From: Trichococcus pasteurii
Lineage (GTDB): Bacteria; Bacillota; Bacilli; Lactobacillales; Aerococcaceae
Direction: 5' to 3'
Assembly (NCBI RefSeq): GCF_900112935.1
Contig: NZ_FONM01000013.1
Span: forward strand, 21,042 to 85,041
DNA: 64,000 nucleotides
Both the position numbers and the translations under genes were made by a program. The notes under the pieces were generated by a model that made no database searches, had not been told where the DNA came from, and saw only the letters and a list, made by a program, of their open reading frames with translations. Shown piece by piece: positions 27,244-35,443 of this stretch (its first letter is position 1; every line of letters starts with the position of its first letter).

Positions 27244-27273
27244 ACAAATAAAGCCGCCTCGCAAGGAGACGGC
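27244..27273 (-). terminator. Intrinsic terminator, leftward
   Basis: GCCGTCTC and GAGGCGGC pair around CTTGC (one G-U), followed by TTTATTTG. It lies 32 bases beyond the small ORF at 27305 and upstream of the gal promoter. Confidence 0.7.
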
Positions 27274-27304
27274 CTATCTTCACTTCTCTTAAATTGGATA
27301 ATTC

Positions 27305-27397
27305 TTATCGCAAACCCATGTAGGTGTTGTAAAAACTCACGAACAGCAGCAACAGGACCAAGACCTGGAAGATGATCGAGACGCTTTTGTTCGACAA
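27305..27397 (-). CDS. Possible 30-residue single-helix membrane peptide
   Basis: From a TTG at 27397 the frame encodes LSNKSVSIIFQVLVLLLLFV followed by SFYNTYMGLR and a stop. It consists of a short polar head, one hydrophobic helix and a short polar tail, and an intrinsic terminator follows. The nearest GGAGG is 18 bases upstream, which is too far, and a stop in frame excludes a longer start. Upstream, an eight-base inverted repeat ACAGGGTG/CACCCTGT (27425-27477) encloses a G-rich loop. The overlapping 81-residue frame looks less protein-like. Confidence 0.35.
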   Translation of the reverse strand: MSNKSVSIIFQVLVLLLLFVSFYNTYMGLR

Positions 27398-27509
27398 TTT
27401 CTGATTTTAAGCGTTCCTCCGTTAACAGGGTGCCCCGCCCCCCGCCTACCATCCGCCAATGATGAAGATCACCCTGTGTGTTTACACGAAATCAGCGTTT
27501 TCGGGAAGA

Positions 27510-28254
27510 AAAATCGAAGGATTACTCCAGGACAGAGTAAGGATGAGGCTATTTTCATCGACGGGACAAATATTTAAGCTACCACAAATCGATTCACATT
27601 TGTTTGGCGCAAGTCTATTGAGAAGTATAGCTCTGCCATCAGTGACAAGTCCAACCACGGCTTCTGGAGAAAGAGATCATCCCAAGGATAGAACGGGATC
27701 GTCGGGAGGAACTTTCGGAAGCTGAACTTCTTCAGGTAGCTGAACAATTGGACTAGAATATTGTAGCGGTCGATCAAGAGATATCAACGCCGGAGGCAGG
27801 TAGTGAAAAAAGCAACTTCGATCCCGACGAACAATCCTAAAGCAGTACCGCAAACTGATCCTGGATATGGCAAAGTGGAAACAGAAATATTAGCGTGTTA
27901 TGACGATTTTCGGAGAAAGATACAGCTATTCCAAGACGGATCAGGATGCCACATTCATGCGGATGAAAGACGATTATATGAAGAACCGCTAGTTCAAGGC
28001 TTACTACGATGTGCAGCTAGCTACAGAAGGTCAATATGCATTGGTTTACGATATTTTCCCAAACCTGATATTGGATGAAAAGACTAGTGTGATCTACGGA
28101 TAAAAAAAAGATCAACACAGAATAAGCGTTCGGATTCCTGAAGGCTAATTTGTGCTAAACTCGATCCTCGTTCAGAGGAAAGGAAAAGGTGCGCAATAAC
28201 TTTGGATTTGCGCTCATGGCAGTGAACATTCATTCACTTCAGCGAGTTATGTAG
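27510..28254 (+). pseudogene. Decayed IS1182-family transposase
   Basis: Fragments in shifting frames match the IS1182 family: KDEAIFIDGTNI, stop, ATTNRFTFVWRKSIEKY near 27539; RYSYSKTDQDATFMRMKDDY, MKNR, stop, then YYDVQLATEGQYALVYDIFP near 27915-28060; and NNFGFALMAVNIH ending at 28254. In-frame stops and internal deletions make it inactive. It ends 14 bases from the stop of the ABC-3C ATPase gene. A mobile element at this edge suggests the neighbouring island was acquired by transfer. Confidence 0.8.
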
Positions 28255-28268
28255 TAACCTCTTCTATT

Positions 28269-30158
28269 CTAGATGTTGTCAATCAAGCCTGAAGTTCCAT
28301 CTGACAAAAACTCTTTAATTAGATGTTTTTCAGGTAAAAAGTCAGGATATCCATTATTTATTACTATAACTTGGATTTCTTCAGACATATTTTTATCCAA
28401 TTCTATGAAGTAATGGATAATAGCTTCAAAAATCTCTTCGTCTTGGAACTCAGATGATTTAGCAGACACCCCCAAATTCTTACTTGGTGTATCAATCATT
28501 AATAGATTTAGGTGATTGGCATTAAAACATTGTTTTGATGCTTCTTCTAGAATTGTTAGATAATAAGCAACTGTTAAGAGAGTCACCGCACCCAAACTCC
28601 CTAAATCATTATACTTTCTTCCTCGAACATACGGCAGGTACTGTTTGGGATCAATGTACGCGTTTGATAATTTGGGAAATTGAAATTTTTCCAGAATTTC
28701 AGTGAATTTTTCATTCAATGACTCAAAAACTTTTTTCTTCTCATTGATTTCCTTTTTACTATCTATTTGATCTTTTAAGTCTTCTAGTTCATTCATTTTA
28801 TCTTTTAACACCAAGCTCAATCTATTAAGCTCTTTAATAAATCGAAGGCTGTTATCAAGCTCATCGTTCTCGCTATAGAGTTTACCCAACGACAAGTTAA
28901 TGAAACTAATTTCTTCAAAATACGGATTGACATAGGAATCGGTTAATTCATCAAGTAGCCTTTCATCCTTCGCAATATCTTTAGAAAGAAAATTATTTTT
29001 TTTAATGAGATCCTCACGAAGTGTCATAGACTGTGAAATATGCTTTTCAAGTTCATTTTGCTTTGTACTTATACTTCTTCTTTCGCTTTTTAGAACTAAG
29101 ATTTGCTCTGCCAAATTCTCCATTGAATTTGCACAAAGTGAACAACCTGCGGAATCCTTATGTTTAGAAATTGGTTGAAGACAATTTGGGCACAATTTGA
29201 AGTCATACTTATTAATCTCACGAACACCCATTATAGCCGCATCGATTTTCTCAAGATCATTTGAGTATTGATTAGATAAAGTAATTAGTTTTTGAATATA
29301 TTGTTCCTGATCAGCCATTTCAGAAAGAAGATTGTTTCTCTGTTCTCTTTTTTTTATAACACCTTCACTTAACTCTTGTGTCAAGGAGTTCGATGACTCT
29401 TTTCTGATTTTGTCCTTTTTTTGATTAAGTAGCTCCGTAAACTCATCAATTTGAATACTGATTTCCATTTTTCTTTTATTTACTGATTCAAAATTCTCAA
29501 CTTGAGAATGTTTCAAGAAGTCTTGAATGCCTTTTAGTTTAATTGTTTCATTTTTAAACTCTTCTTGTTTAAGATTTAATTGACTCTTTAGTTCACCAAT
29601 GAGTTGATCATAGAAATTAAAGATTATCTCAAACGTAGCTTTTTGCTTATTATAAACAGCCCAGTTTTTTTCCGATAAGATATCCTCATTATCAATTTCT
29701 GTTTGTTTCAAATAGGAGTATTTAAATAAATCACGGAAACTAAAGTTTTGGTTAGAAACCTTTACCCCATCAAGACCCAGTTTTGACAAAAGAAAAGCAG
29801 ATAGGGTTTTCTCATATTCTTTACTATTGGGTAGAAAAGTTCCCAAAATTTCAAAACTATTATTTTCTTCATTAAAAAGTTCAACCAAAATTGGTAGTTC
29901 AAATTTAAATAATGTTCTTTTAATTCTATAAAGATTATCCTTTATCATAAATTCTAGTTCAACATCTGTGCACTTTGTCCCTACCTCTATATATGACTTA
30001 TGTGATTTAGCTCCAAACGCATAGTCTATGAGTTCAAAGATTGTTGTTTTACCAGTTGATGTTGGGCCAGATATAAAGTTTAGACCTTTAATAAAATTAA
30101 CTTCATAGTTTTTTTCGAATCCTACCAACCTGAATGTCTTCAAAAATAGATTCACCAT
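28269..30158 (-). CDS. ABC-3C system ATPase, Rad50/SMC-like
   Basis: The ATG at 30158 overlaps the stop of the upstream gene by one base (TAATG), so translation is coupled; the protein has 629 residues. Walker A is GPTSTGKT (31-38). A long coiled-coil region (about 175-490) contains two CxxC pairs (C323/C326 and C339/C342), like a zinc hook. An ABC-signature-like segment SLGAVTLLTVAYY lies near 521 and a Walker-B-like LNLLMIDTPS near 550-559. Together with the middle component and the nuclease this forms an ABC-three-component conflict system. Base composition is clearly more AT-rich than the surroundings. Confidence 0.82.
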   Translation of the reverse strand: MVNLFLKTFRLVGFEKNYEVNFIKGLNFISGPTSTGKTTIFELIDYAFGAKSHKSYIEVGTKCTDVELEFMIKDNLYRIKRTLFKFELPILVELFNEENNSFEILGTFLPNSKEYEKTLSAFLLSKLGLDGVKVSNQNFSFRDLFKYSYLKQTEIDNEDILSEKNWAVYNKQKATFEIIFNFYDQLIGELKSQLNLKQEEFKNETIKLKGIQDFLKHSQVENFESVNKRKMEISIQIDEFTELLNQKKDKIRKESSNSLTQELSEGVIKKREQRNNLLSEMADQEQYIQKLITLSNQYSNDLEKIDAAIMGVREINKYDFKLCPNCLQPISKHKDSAGCSLCANSMENLAEQILVLKSERRSISTKQNELEKHISQSMTLREDLIKKNNFLSKDIAKDERLLDELTDSYVNPYFEEISFINLSLGKLYSENDELDNSLRFIKELNRLSLVLKDKMNELEDLKDQIDSKKEINEKKKVFESLNEKFTEILEKFQFPKLSNAYIDPKQYLPYVRGRKYNDLGSLGAVTLLTVAYYLTILEEASKQCFNANHLNLLMIDTPSKNLGVSAKSSEFQDEEIFEAIIHYFIELDKNMSEEIQVIVINNGYPDFLPEKHLIKEFLSDGTSGLIDNI

Positions 30159-30619
30159 TATAGCCCCCTGCAACTTATAAGGATATGATTGATTTTTTCA
30201 TTAATTGCTTTACTTGATAATTTACATATATTTCTTGATACATACTCTGAAGTTTTAACTAAATTCTTAATGTATGTATTTGACATATTATTGATAAACT
30301 CCATACCAATACTTGTTGAAGCGTATCTTCGAGTTTCCGAATCATATTTGATAAAAACACGTGCTTGTGCATCTGCAAGTACTGCATCATATAATTTATG
30401 ATTTGGTTTCCAATGAAAATATGAGTATTTCGTATCAAAATCGATACTATCTGTGATACTTAAAAGTTCTGGATATTTCAGAAAAAAATCATACATAACA
30501 AGCCTTTCTTGAGAAGTGTTTTTTTTATGGTTCTCACCAAGATAGTCTAAAAATGTGACAATCCTTATAAGAGTAAGTAAATACTCTTTATAAGTAACAC
30601 CATTAATTATTTCATTCAT
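30158..30619 (-). CDS. ABC-3C system middle component
   Basis: The 153-residue protein is mostly helical with a probable winged-helix core: YDFFLKYPELL, then DAVLADAQARVFIKYDSETRRYASTSIGMEFINNM, then YIKNLVKTSEYVSRNI. Size, place between the nuclease and the ATPase, and the closing helix-turn pattern fit the middle components of ABC-3C systems. The start is two bases after the nuclease stop, and the stop overlaps the ATPase start. No catalytic residues are seen; an adaptor role is inferred. Confidence 0.7.
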   Translation of the reverse strand: MNEIINGVTYKEYLLTLIRIVTFLDYLGENHKKNTSQERLVMYDFFLKYPELLSITDSIDFDTKYSYFHWKPNHKLYDAVLADAQARVFIKYDSETRRYASTSIGMEFINNMSNTYIKNLVKTSEYVSRNICKLSSKAINEKINHILISCRGL

Positions 30620-30621
30620 GA

Positions 30622-31572
30622 TTACTCACCCATGTATTCTGTTAGTTTTTTAAGATAATCAGTCACCCAACCGATTCTCTTGTCATTAGCAAGCTGATGA
30701 AGTATTCCTTTTTTAGCAACTAGATTGTATTCAGCTGATGACTGAAGTGTCGTTGAATCAAGATCCTCTATCCTCAAGTAAGCTTGATTTAGCAAATTTT
30801 GCCCAGCATCATTCGACTTATGCAGATTAAATTGGGTTCTCCAAAGAGAATAAATACGAGTCTTCAAATTATTATATATTTTGAGCCCTTCAACTTCATC
30901 TTTGCTTAAGCTTTCTTGCTTAGAAATTTCAGCATTAAAGAAATCAATCTTATACTCATTTACTTCAACAATATTGGCACTTTCCAACATTTTCACAAAA
31001 ATAAAATCGTTATATTCTTCTTCAATCCCATCAACATCAGCATAAATAATTGCATCAAAAACCCGCTGTTTTGATTTATTTAATTCTGCTAGTATTAAAT
31101 CCAATTTATTTCTTGTATCATCATCAAATTCACGTGCATAAATGTCATAGCATTTCAATTGATGAATAAGATATGAGCCATCGCATAATTCAATTTTGAT
31201 ACCCGTTTCTTCACTTTTTTCATTCTTCCATTTCGACCACCACAAAAGATCTTTTTGATCCAGTATGCTAGGCAAGCATAACAGCCATTCAGCGATATCG
31301 TAGTTAGACGTTACCGTTTCGAAAGACTCTTTAATTTGTTGTCTTTGACTGGCCCCAAGACTATCAAGGAAAAACTTACATTGATAGACTTTATCTGGGG
31401 ATGGTATTTCTCCAACAAGAACATCAATACCCCCATCACCTTTAGAAACTTTTACAGATTTAGTGGTAGATCCATACATTGACTGAAAAAGATTGGTACA
31501 GATTCTTTCAAAAATTTCTCTAGCACCAGCAATACCATGAATGTCAACTAAATACTCAAACCCACGTTCCAT
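30622..31572 (-). CDS. ABC-3C effector with N-terminal restriction-endonuclease-like domain
   Basis: The 316-residue protein has an N-terminal PD-(D/E)xK-type nuclease domain: an acidic helix (E19), GDGGIDVLVG with Asp50, and YQCKFF with Gln64-x-Lys66, the Mrr-like variant. The C-terminal half (about 170-316) is helical and likely the ABC-3C C-terminal domain that docks with the other subunits. GAGGGG precedes the ATG. It is the first gene of a tight three-gene operon. The probable role is cleaving invading DNA when the ATPase senses a trigger (inference from the family). Confidence 0.78.
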   Translation of the reverse strand: MERGFEYLVDIHGIAGAREIFERICTNLFQSMYGSTTKSVKVSKGDGGIDVLVGEIPSPDKVYQCKFFLDSLGASQRQQIKESFETVTSNYDIAEWLLCLPSILDQKDLLWWSKWKNEKSEETGIKIELCDGSYLIHQLKCYDIYAREFDDDTRNKLDLILAELNKSKQRVFDAIIYADVDGIEEEYNDFIFVKMLESANIVEVNEYKIDFFNAEISKQESLSKDEVEGLKIYNNLKTRIYSLWRTQFNLHKSNDAGQNLLNQAYLRIEDLDSTTLQSSAEYNLVAKKGILHQLANDKRIGWVTDYLKKLTEYMGE

Positions 31573-31670
31573 TTGAACCCCTCATTATTCCATAGCCTTG
31601 ATAAGCTTTTTTTAGTATCATCATACCAAAAATATACTAATTGGTATCTATGTATGTGCCTGTACCATAT

Positions 31671-32288
31671 CTATTCCATAGTTACTTTTCCGACTTTCAA
31701 CAGGTGCACATCCTTCTCCATGCAGTAGAGCCTGATCAAAGTCGTTGCCAAAAAACAGCTGTACAACGCCATTTGGCTTCCGGCCAAGCGGAACACGATA
31801 ATGTATAGGATAGCACCCAGTATGGAAGCTATCGCGTAGACCTCTTTGCGGAATACATAAGGGATCTCCCGCGCGAAAACATCCCGGATAAGCCCGCCGC
31901 CGGTTCCAGTCAGGACTGCCAAAGTCACCACAACGAACCACTGGTATAGGCCCGTCCGCACCGCCACCTCTGCTCCGATGGCGGTGAACGCACCGAGTCC
32001 GACCGCATCAAAAAATTGCAGCATCTTCGCCAATTTGCTGATGTGCGCATAGAAAAGGATGACGAAGCCTGCGGAAAGCAGGCTGATGAGTGCATAGAGC
32101 GGATTTTCCAGCGATGCCGGTAAAGGTCGATCGATCAGCAGATCCCTGACGATCCCTCCGCCCACAGAAGTAGTTATCGCAAATATTCCGATTCCGTAGT
32201 AATCAAGATCCTTCTCGATCGCGGTCAACGCTCCTGACATCGCAAAGGCGATCGTGCCGATTATTTCAACTATAGAAATGAATTCCAT
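31671..32288 (-). CDS. TRIC/UPF0126 family membrane protein (YicG-like)
   Basis: The 205-residue, seven-helix protein shows the internal repeat of the family: IGTIAFAMSGALTAIEKDLDYYGI and, later, FDAVGLGAFTAIGAEVAVRTGL. The glycine-rich GGGIVRDLLIDRPLP and GGGLIRDVFAREIPYVF are the paired signatures. Bacterial TRIC homologues are trimeric cation channels; glycine or other small-molecule transport has also been proposed. It stands alone between the ABC-3C island and the MFS gene. Confidence 0.9.
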   Translation of the reverse strand: MEFISIVEIIGTIAFAMSGALTAIEKDLDYYGIGIFAITTSVGGGIVRDLLIDRPLPASLENPLYALISLLSAGFVILFYAHISKLAKMLQFFDAVGLGAFTAIGAEVAVRTGLYQWFVVVTLAVLTGTGGGLIRDVFAREIPYVFRKEVYAIASILGAILYIIVFRLAGSQMALYSCFLATTLIRLYCMEKDVHLLKVGKVTME

Positions 32289-32352
32289 TATATTGTATCC
32301 CCCCTAATGATAGTTTTCTGAAAATATTTTGTTTCGCAAAAAGTATAACGCA

Positions 32353-32392
32353 AAAGAATGCAAAGTCGCCATAACTTTGCATCCTTTTTCAT
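32353..32392. terminator. Intrinsic terminator between MFS and TRIC genes
   Basis: ATGCAAAGT/ACTTTGCAT with a seven-base loop, flanked by CCTTTTTC on the right and TTCTTTTG on the left reading leftward. Confidence 0.65.
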
Positions 32393-32419
32393 TCTATTTT
32401 TTGGTCTGTTTGCACAAAC

Positions 32420-33811
32420 CTATTCTGTAGCTTCCACTTGCGCAGTTGCTTTCGGAGCTGTCAGCAAAATCGAAGCCAACGCAATCGTCCCAAAAGCGAC
32501 ATTCAGTATCAATCCGGCAGAACCGGCCACTTCCATATTTCCTTGCGCTCCCAAAGCATTGAAAAGGCTGGACGAAAGTGCGACCCCGACTGCTCCGCCT
32601 AAAGAGCTGGCCATTTTGTAGATGCCTGACGCGCTGCCGATTTTATCAGCAGGAGCATTCGAAATTGCGGTATCAGTGGAAGGTGTCGCATAAATGCCCA
32701 AACCGAAGCCGTACAAAGCATAGCCAACAAATACCAACAAGTTGTAGATGATTCCCGGCACGAAAGTGAAGGCCATCAAAGCGATACCGATCGTTGCAAT
32801 GAACGAGCCGGTCACCATCGGCTTGCGGGAACCGAATTTTTGCAAGGCTTTTTCACCCAAACGGATGGAGCTCAATACGCACACCAAGTACCCGATCGTC
32901 AGCAAGCCGGATTGGAAAGAAGAAAAACCGCGGCCAACTTGAACATAAGTGTTAGCAACCAACATTGTCCCTGCAGAAGCATTCAACAAGAAGTTAGACA
33001 AAGTGGCACCACTGTAAGCTTTGTTTTTGAATAGAGAGAAGTCGATGAAGCTGTTTGCATGTCTTTTTTCGATATTCACAAAAAGAAGCACTGAAATGAC
33101 GAATGCCACAGCCAATCCCAAGATAATAGGATTTGTCCATCCCATAGTTCTTCCTTGGCTGATAAAAACATTGAAAGTCAGCATAGCAATCACGAAAGTA
33201 ATCAGTCCACCGACATCAAAAGGTTTCTTTTCGCCGACTGCTTCAACTTTGCTTTCTGGAGTTTCTTTAAGCAAAAGAAGCCCAATAACAGCAACTACAA
33301 TCGAAACGATGAAGATTGCACGCCAGCCGAAGTAAGTGGCTACTAAACCGCCGAAGAAGGAACAAATTCCTGAGCCGCCCCAAGAACCGATTGACCAGAA
33401 GCTCAACGCACGTTGTCTTTCAGCTCCATCGAAGTAAGTCTTCATCAAAGCCAAAGTAGCCGGCATGATGCACGCAGCAGATAGCCCTTGGATGATACGA
33501 CCGATGATCAACAAAGCTGGGCCATTTGCCAATACTAAGCACAGTGAACCGATGATGCTTAGTATCATTCCGATATTCGTTACTTTCACGCGGCCATGTT
33601 TATCCGCAAGCCCACCAGCAACAACCATAAACATACCTGAGAATAAAGATGTCAAACTGATGGCAATGCCCAAGATGCCGGATGAAATGCCCAAGTCTGC
33701 TTGGATGGCCGGTACGATGTTCACCATTGTTTGAGCAAACAACCAGAATGTTACAACCCCTGAAACAATCCCCAAAATAAGTCTGTTATTACCTTTGTAT
33801 TGCGTTTCCAC
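32420..33811 (-). CDS. MFS transporter, DHA2/EmrB-QacA-like
   Basis: The GTG start at 33811 overlaps the stop of the M20 gene by one base (TAGTG), so the two are coupled. The 463 residues contain about 14 hydrophobic helices. ADKHGRVKVTNIGMILSIIG and GRIIQGLSAACIMPATLALMKTYF are the conserved loop and motif C region of the 14-helix drug:H+ antiporter family. Coupling to an amidohydrolase suggests transport of the amide substrate or its product rather than a general drug. Confidence 0.87.
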   Translation of the reverse strand: METQYKGNNRLILGIVSGVVTFWLFAQTMVNIVPAIQADLGISSGILGIAISLTSLFSGMFMVVAGGLADKHGRVKVTNIGMILSIIGSLCLVLANGPALLIIGRIIQGLSAACIMPATLALMKTYFDGAERQRALSFWSIGSWGGSGICSFFGGLVATYFGWRAIFIVSIVVAVIGLLLLKETPESKVEAVGEKKPFDVGGLITFVIAMLTFNVFISQGRTMGWTNPIILGLAVAFVISVLLFVNIEKRHANSFIDFSLFKNKAYSGATLSNFLLNASAGTMLVANTYVQVGRGFSSFQSGLLTIGYLVCVLSSIRLGEKALQKFGSRKPMVTGSFIATIGIALMAFTFVPGIIYNLLVFVGYALYGFGLGIYATPSTDTAISNAPADKIGSASGIYKMASSLGGAVGVALSSSLFNALGAQGNMEVAGSAGLILNVAFGTIALASILLTAPKATAQVEATE

Positions 33812-35013
33812 TATTTTTCACTGCTCCCTTTTAAGTAATCAATCACTAATGTCCCCATTGTTTCGGCTGCGATCAGCATACTGTCCTCATTGATCCGGAA
33901 TTTCGGATGATGATGCGGATAAGCTTCGCCGTCTTTCGGCGTCGCTCCGACATACAGGAAGACGCTCGGGCGTTCCTTCGCATAATAAGCAAAATCTTCC
34001 GAAGGCGGCTGCGCCTCGCAGCGTTCCACAGCCTCTACTCCCGGAAGTTCGGTAGCCTGCAGAGCCGCAGCTGCGAATGCCGTCATTTCTGGATCGTTGA
34101 ACAGGACTGGATAGTCGTTTTCGTAATCCAGTTCATAGGTCACATCGAACATGGCGGAGATGCCGTCTAGCTTCGCCCGGATTTCCTTTTCGATCAGCGT
34201 GCGTGTCTCTTCTGACATCGAGCGCACATCGCCCTCCAATACGACGGAATCTTTGATGACGTTGAACGAGCCTTTGCCGTCAAAACTGCCTATAGTGATC
34301 GATCCGACATCGAAAGGATTCATACGGCGGCTGACGATGGATTGCACGGCTACGACAAAATAACTGGCCGCGACGATGGCGTCGTTGGCTTTATGCGGCG
34401 AGGAGCCATGTCCGCCGACGCCTTGAATCTTCACGCGGAAATTGGCGCGGCCGGTCTGAACATTGCCTTCACGGTAGAACACTTTGCCGCTGTCCATCTG
34501 CGACATCACATGGATGCCGAAGACAGTATCGACGCCTTCGAGCGCTCCGGCGTTGATCATGCCGATCGCTCCGCCTGGGGGAACTTCTTCCGCAGGCTGA
34601 TGCAGCACAACGATTTTTCCTTCGAGTTGTTCCTTCATCTCAATCAAGGTTTCGGCCAGGATCAGCATGTAGGCTGTATGCGCGTCATGTCCGCAAGCAT
34701 GCATGACTCCTGGTGTTTTTGAGGCAAATGGCAAGCCCGTTTCCTCTTGGATCGGCAACGCATCAAAGTCCGCTCGGATGGCGACGGTTTTTCCCGGTTT
34801 GCCGCTGTCGATGGTCACGACAATGCCCAATCCTCCGACATGGGTGCGGATGTCACACTCTTTCCCTGCATAAAAAGCTTCGATATACTTGGCCGTGTTC
34901 TCCTCCTGGAAAGACAATTCCGGATGGGCATGCAAGTAGCGGTAGATTTCGATCATGCGCTCCTGCTTCTCGGCTAATTTGCTGAATAATTGCTTCTTGG
35001 TCGCTTCATTCAT
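33811..35013 (-). CDS. M20 family metal-dependent amidohydrolase
   Basis: The 400-residue protein has the M20D motifs: LHAHPELSFQEENTA, AIRADFDALPI, the metal ligands in MHACGHDAH, QPAEEVPPGGAIGMI with the catalytic Glu pair, GIHVM, and late SEDFAYYAK and PHHHPKFRINE. Relatives hydrolyse N-acyl amino acids such as hippurate, N-acetyl-diaminopimelate or indole-acetyl conjugates. It lies upstream of and is coupled to the MFS gene. The substrate is not assigned. Confidence 0.9.
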   Translation of the reverse strand: MNEATKKQLFSKLAEKQERMIEIYRYLHAHPELSFQEENTAKYIEAFYAGKECDIRTHVGGLGIVVTIDSGKPGKTVAIRADFDALPIQEETGLPFASKTPGVMHACGHDAHTAYMLILAETLIEMKEQLEGKIVVLHQPAEEVPPGGAIGMINAGALEGVDTVFGIHVMSQMDSGKVFYREGNVQTGRANFRVKIQGVGGHGSSPHKANDAIVAASYFVVAVQSIVSRRMNPFDVGSITIGSFDGKGSFNVIKDSVVLEGDVRSMSEETRTLIEKEIRAKLDGISAMFDVTYELDYENDYPVLFNDPEMTAFAAAALQATELPGVEAVERCEAQPPSEDFAYYAKERPSVFLYVGATPKDGEAYPHHHPKFRINEDSMLIAAETMGTLVIDYLKGSSEK

Positions 35014-35262
35014 TTATTTACGCTCCCTTATTTTTGACTGTTTGTAACTATCCTATTGGTTGTTTAATGCTACGTTTCGTAATCACTCAGCTAGTATACC
35101 GCCACAAAAAAATAAGAAAAGGCTCGTTATTATGCAAAACATCCTGATTTTTGTCTTCGCATTTTAAGAAATCAGTGGGATAGCAATTTACTGCGGATGA
35201 TTTTTGTCCGAAAGCCCTTTCTATTTAAAAATGGCCCGCAAGCAGGCAGAAAAAAGTAAAAA

Positions 35263-35375
35263 ATCGGACATCGAGAGAGCATTGTGCTGGAGGATGTCCG
35301 ATAACCCGGAAGAATCGGACAACCACAATGCAACCGTCCTGCTACTTGTCCGATAACCCGAGTGAATCGCACAAG
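35263..35375. repeat. Inverted copy of the 52-bp hairpin repeat
   Basis: On the reverse strand TTGTCCGAT/ATCGGACAA hairpins recur: ATCGGACA arms start at 35263 and 35314, and a copy with one change (ATCGCACA) at 35366, giving a period of 51-52. A terminator follows at 35394. The remainder of the 430-base gap (35014-35443) is AT-rich upstream sequence of the M20 gene with no gene seen. Confidence 0.8.
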
Positions 35376-35393
35376 CCGAAAATATCCGGCGAC

Positions 35394-35427
35394 AAAAAAA
35401 GGTTGTCTCGTGGAAGACAACCTTTTC
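35394..35427. terminator. Terminator of the AraC-GH39 gene
   Basis: GGTTGTCT/AGACAACC with a six-base loop, with seven A on the left (T run when read leftward) and CTTTTC-like sequence on the right. Confidence 0.8.
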
Positions 35428-35443
35428 TTCATTATTGTTCTGC

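Noticed and set aside
27207..27452. 81-residue open frame on the reverse strand between the IS remnant and galK
   Set aside because: It runs through an intrinsic terminator hairpin, its composition is unlike a protein, and a better small membrane peptide lies in another frame of the same region.
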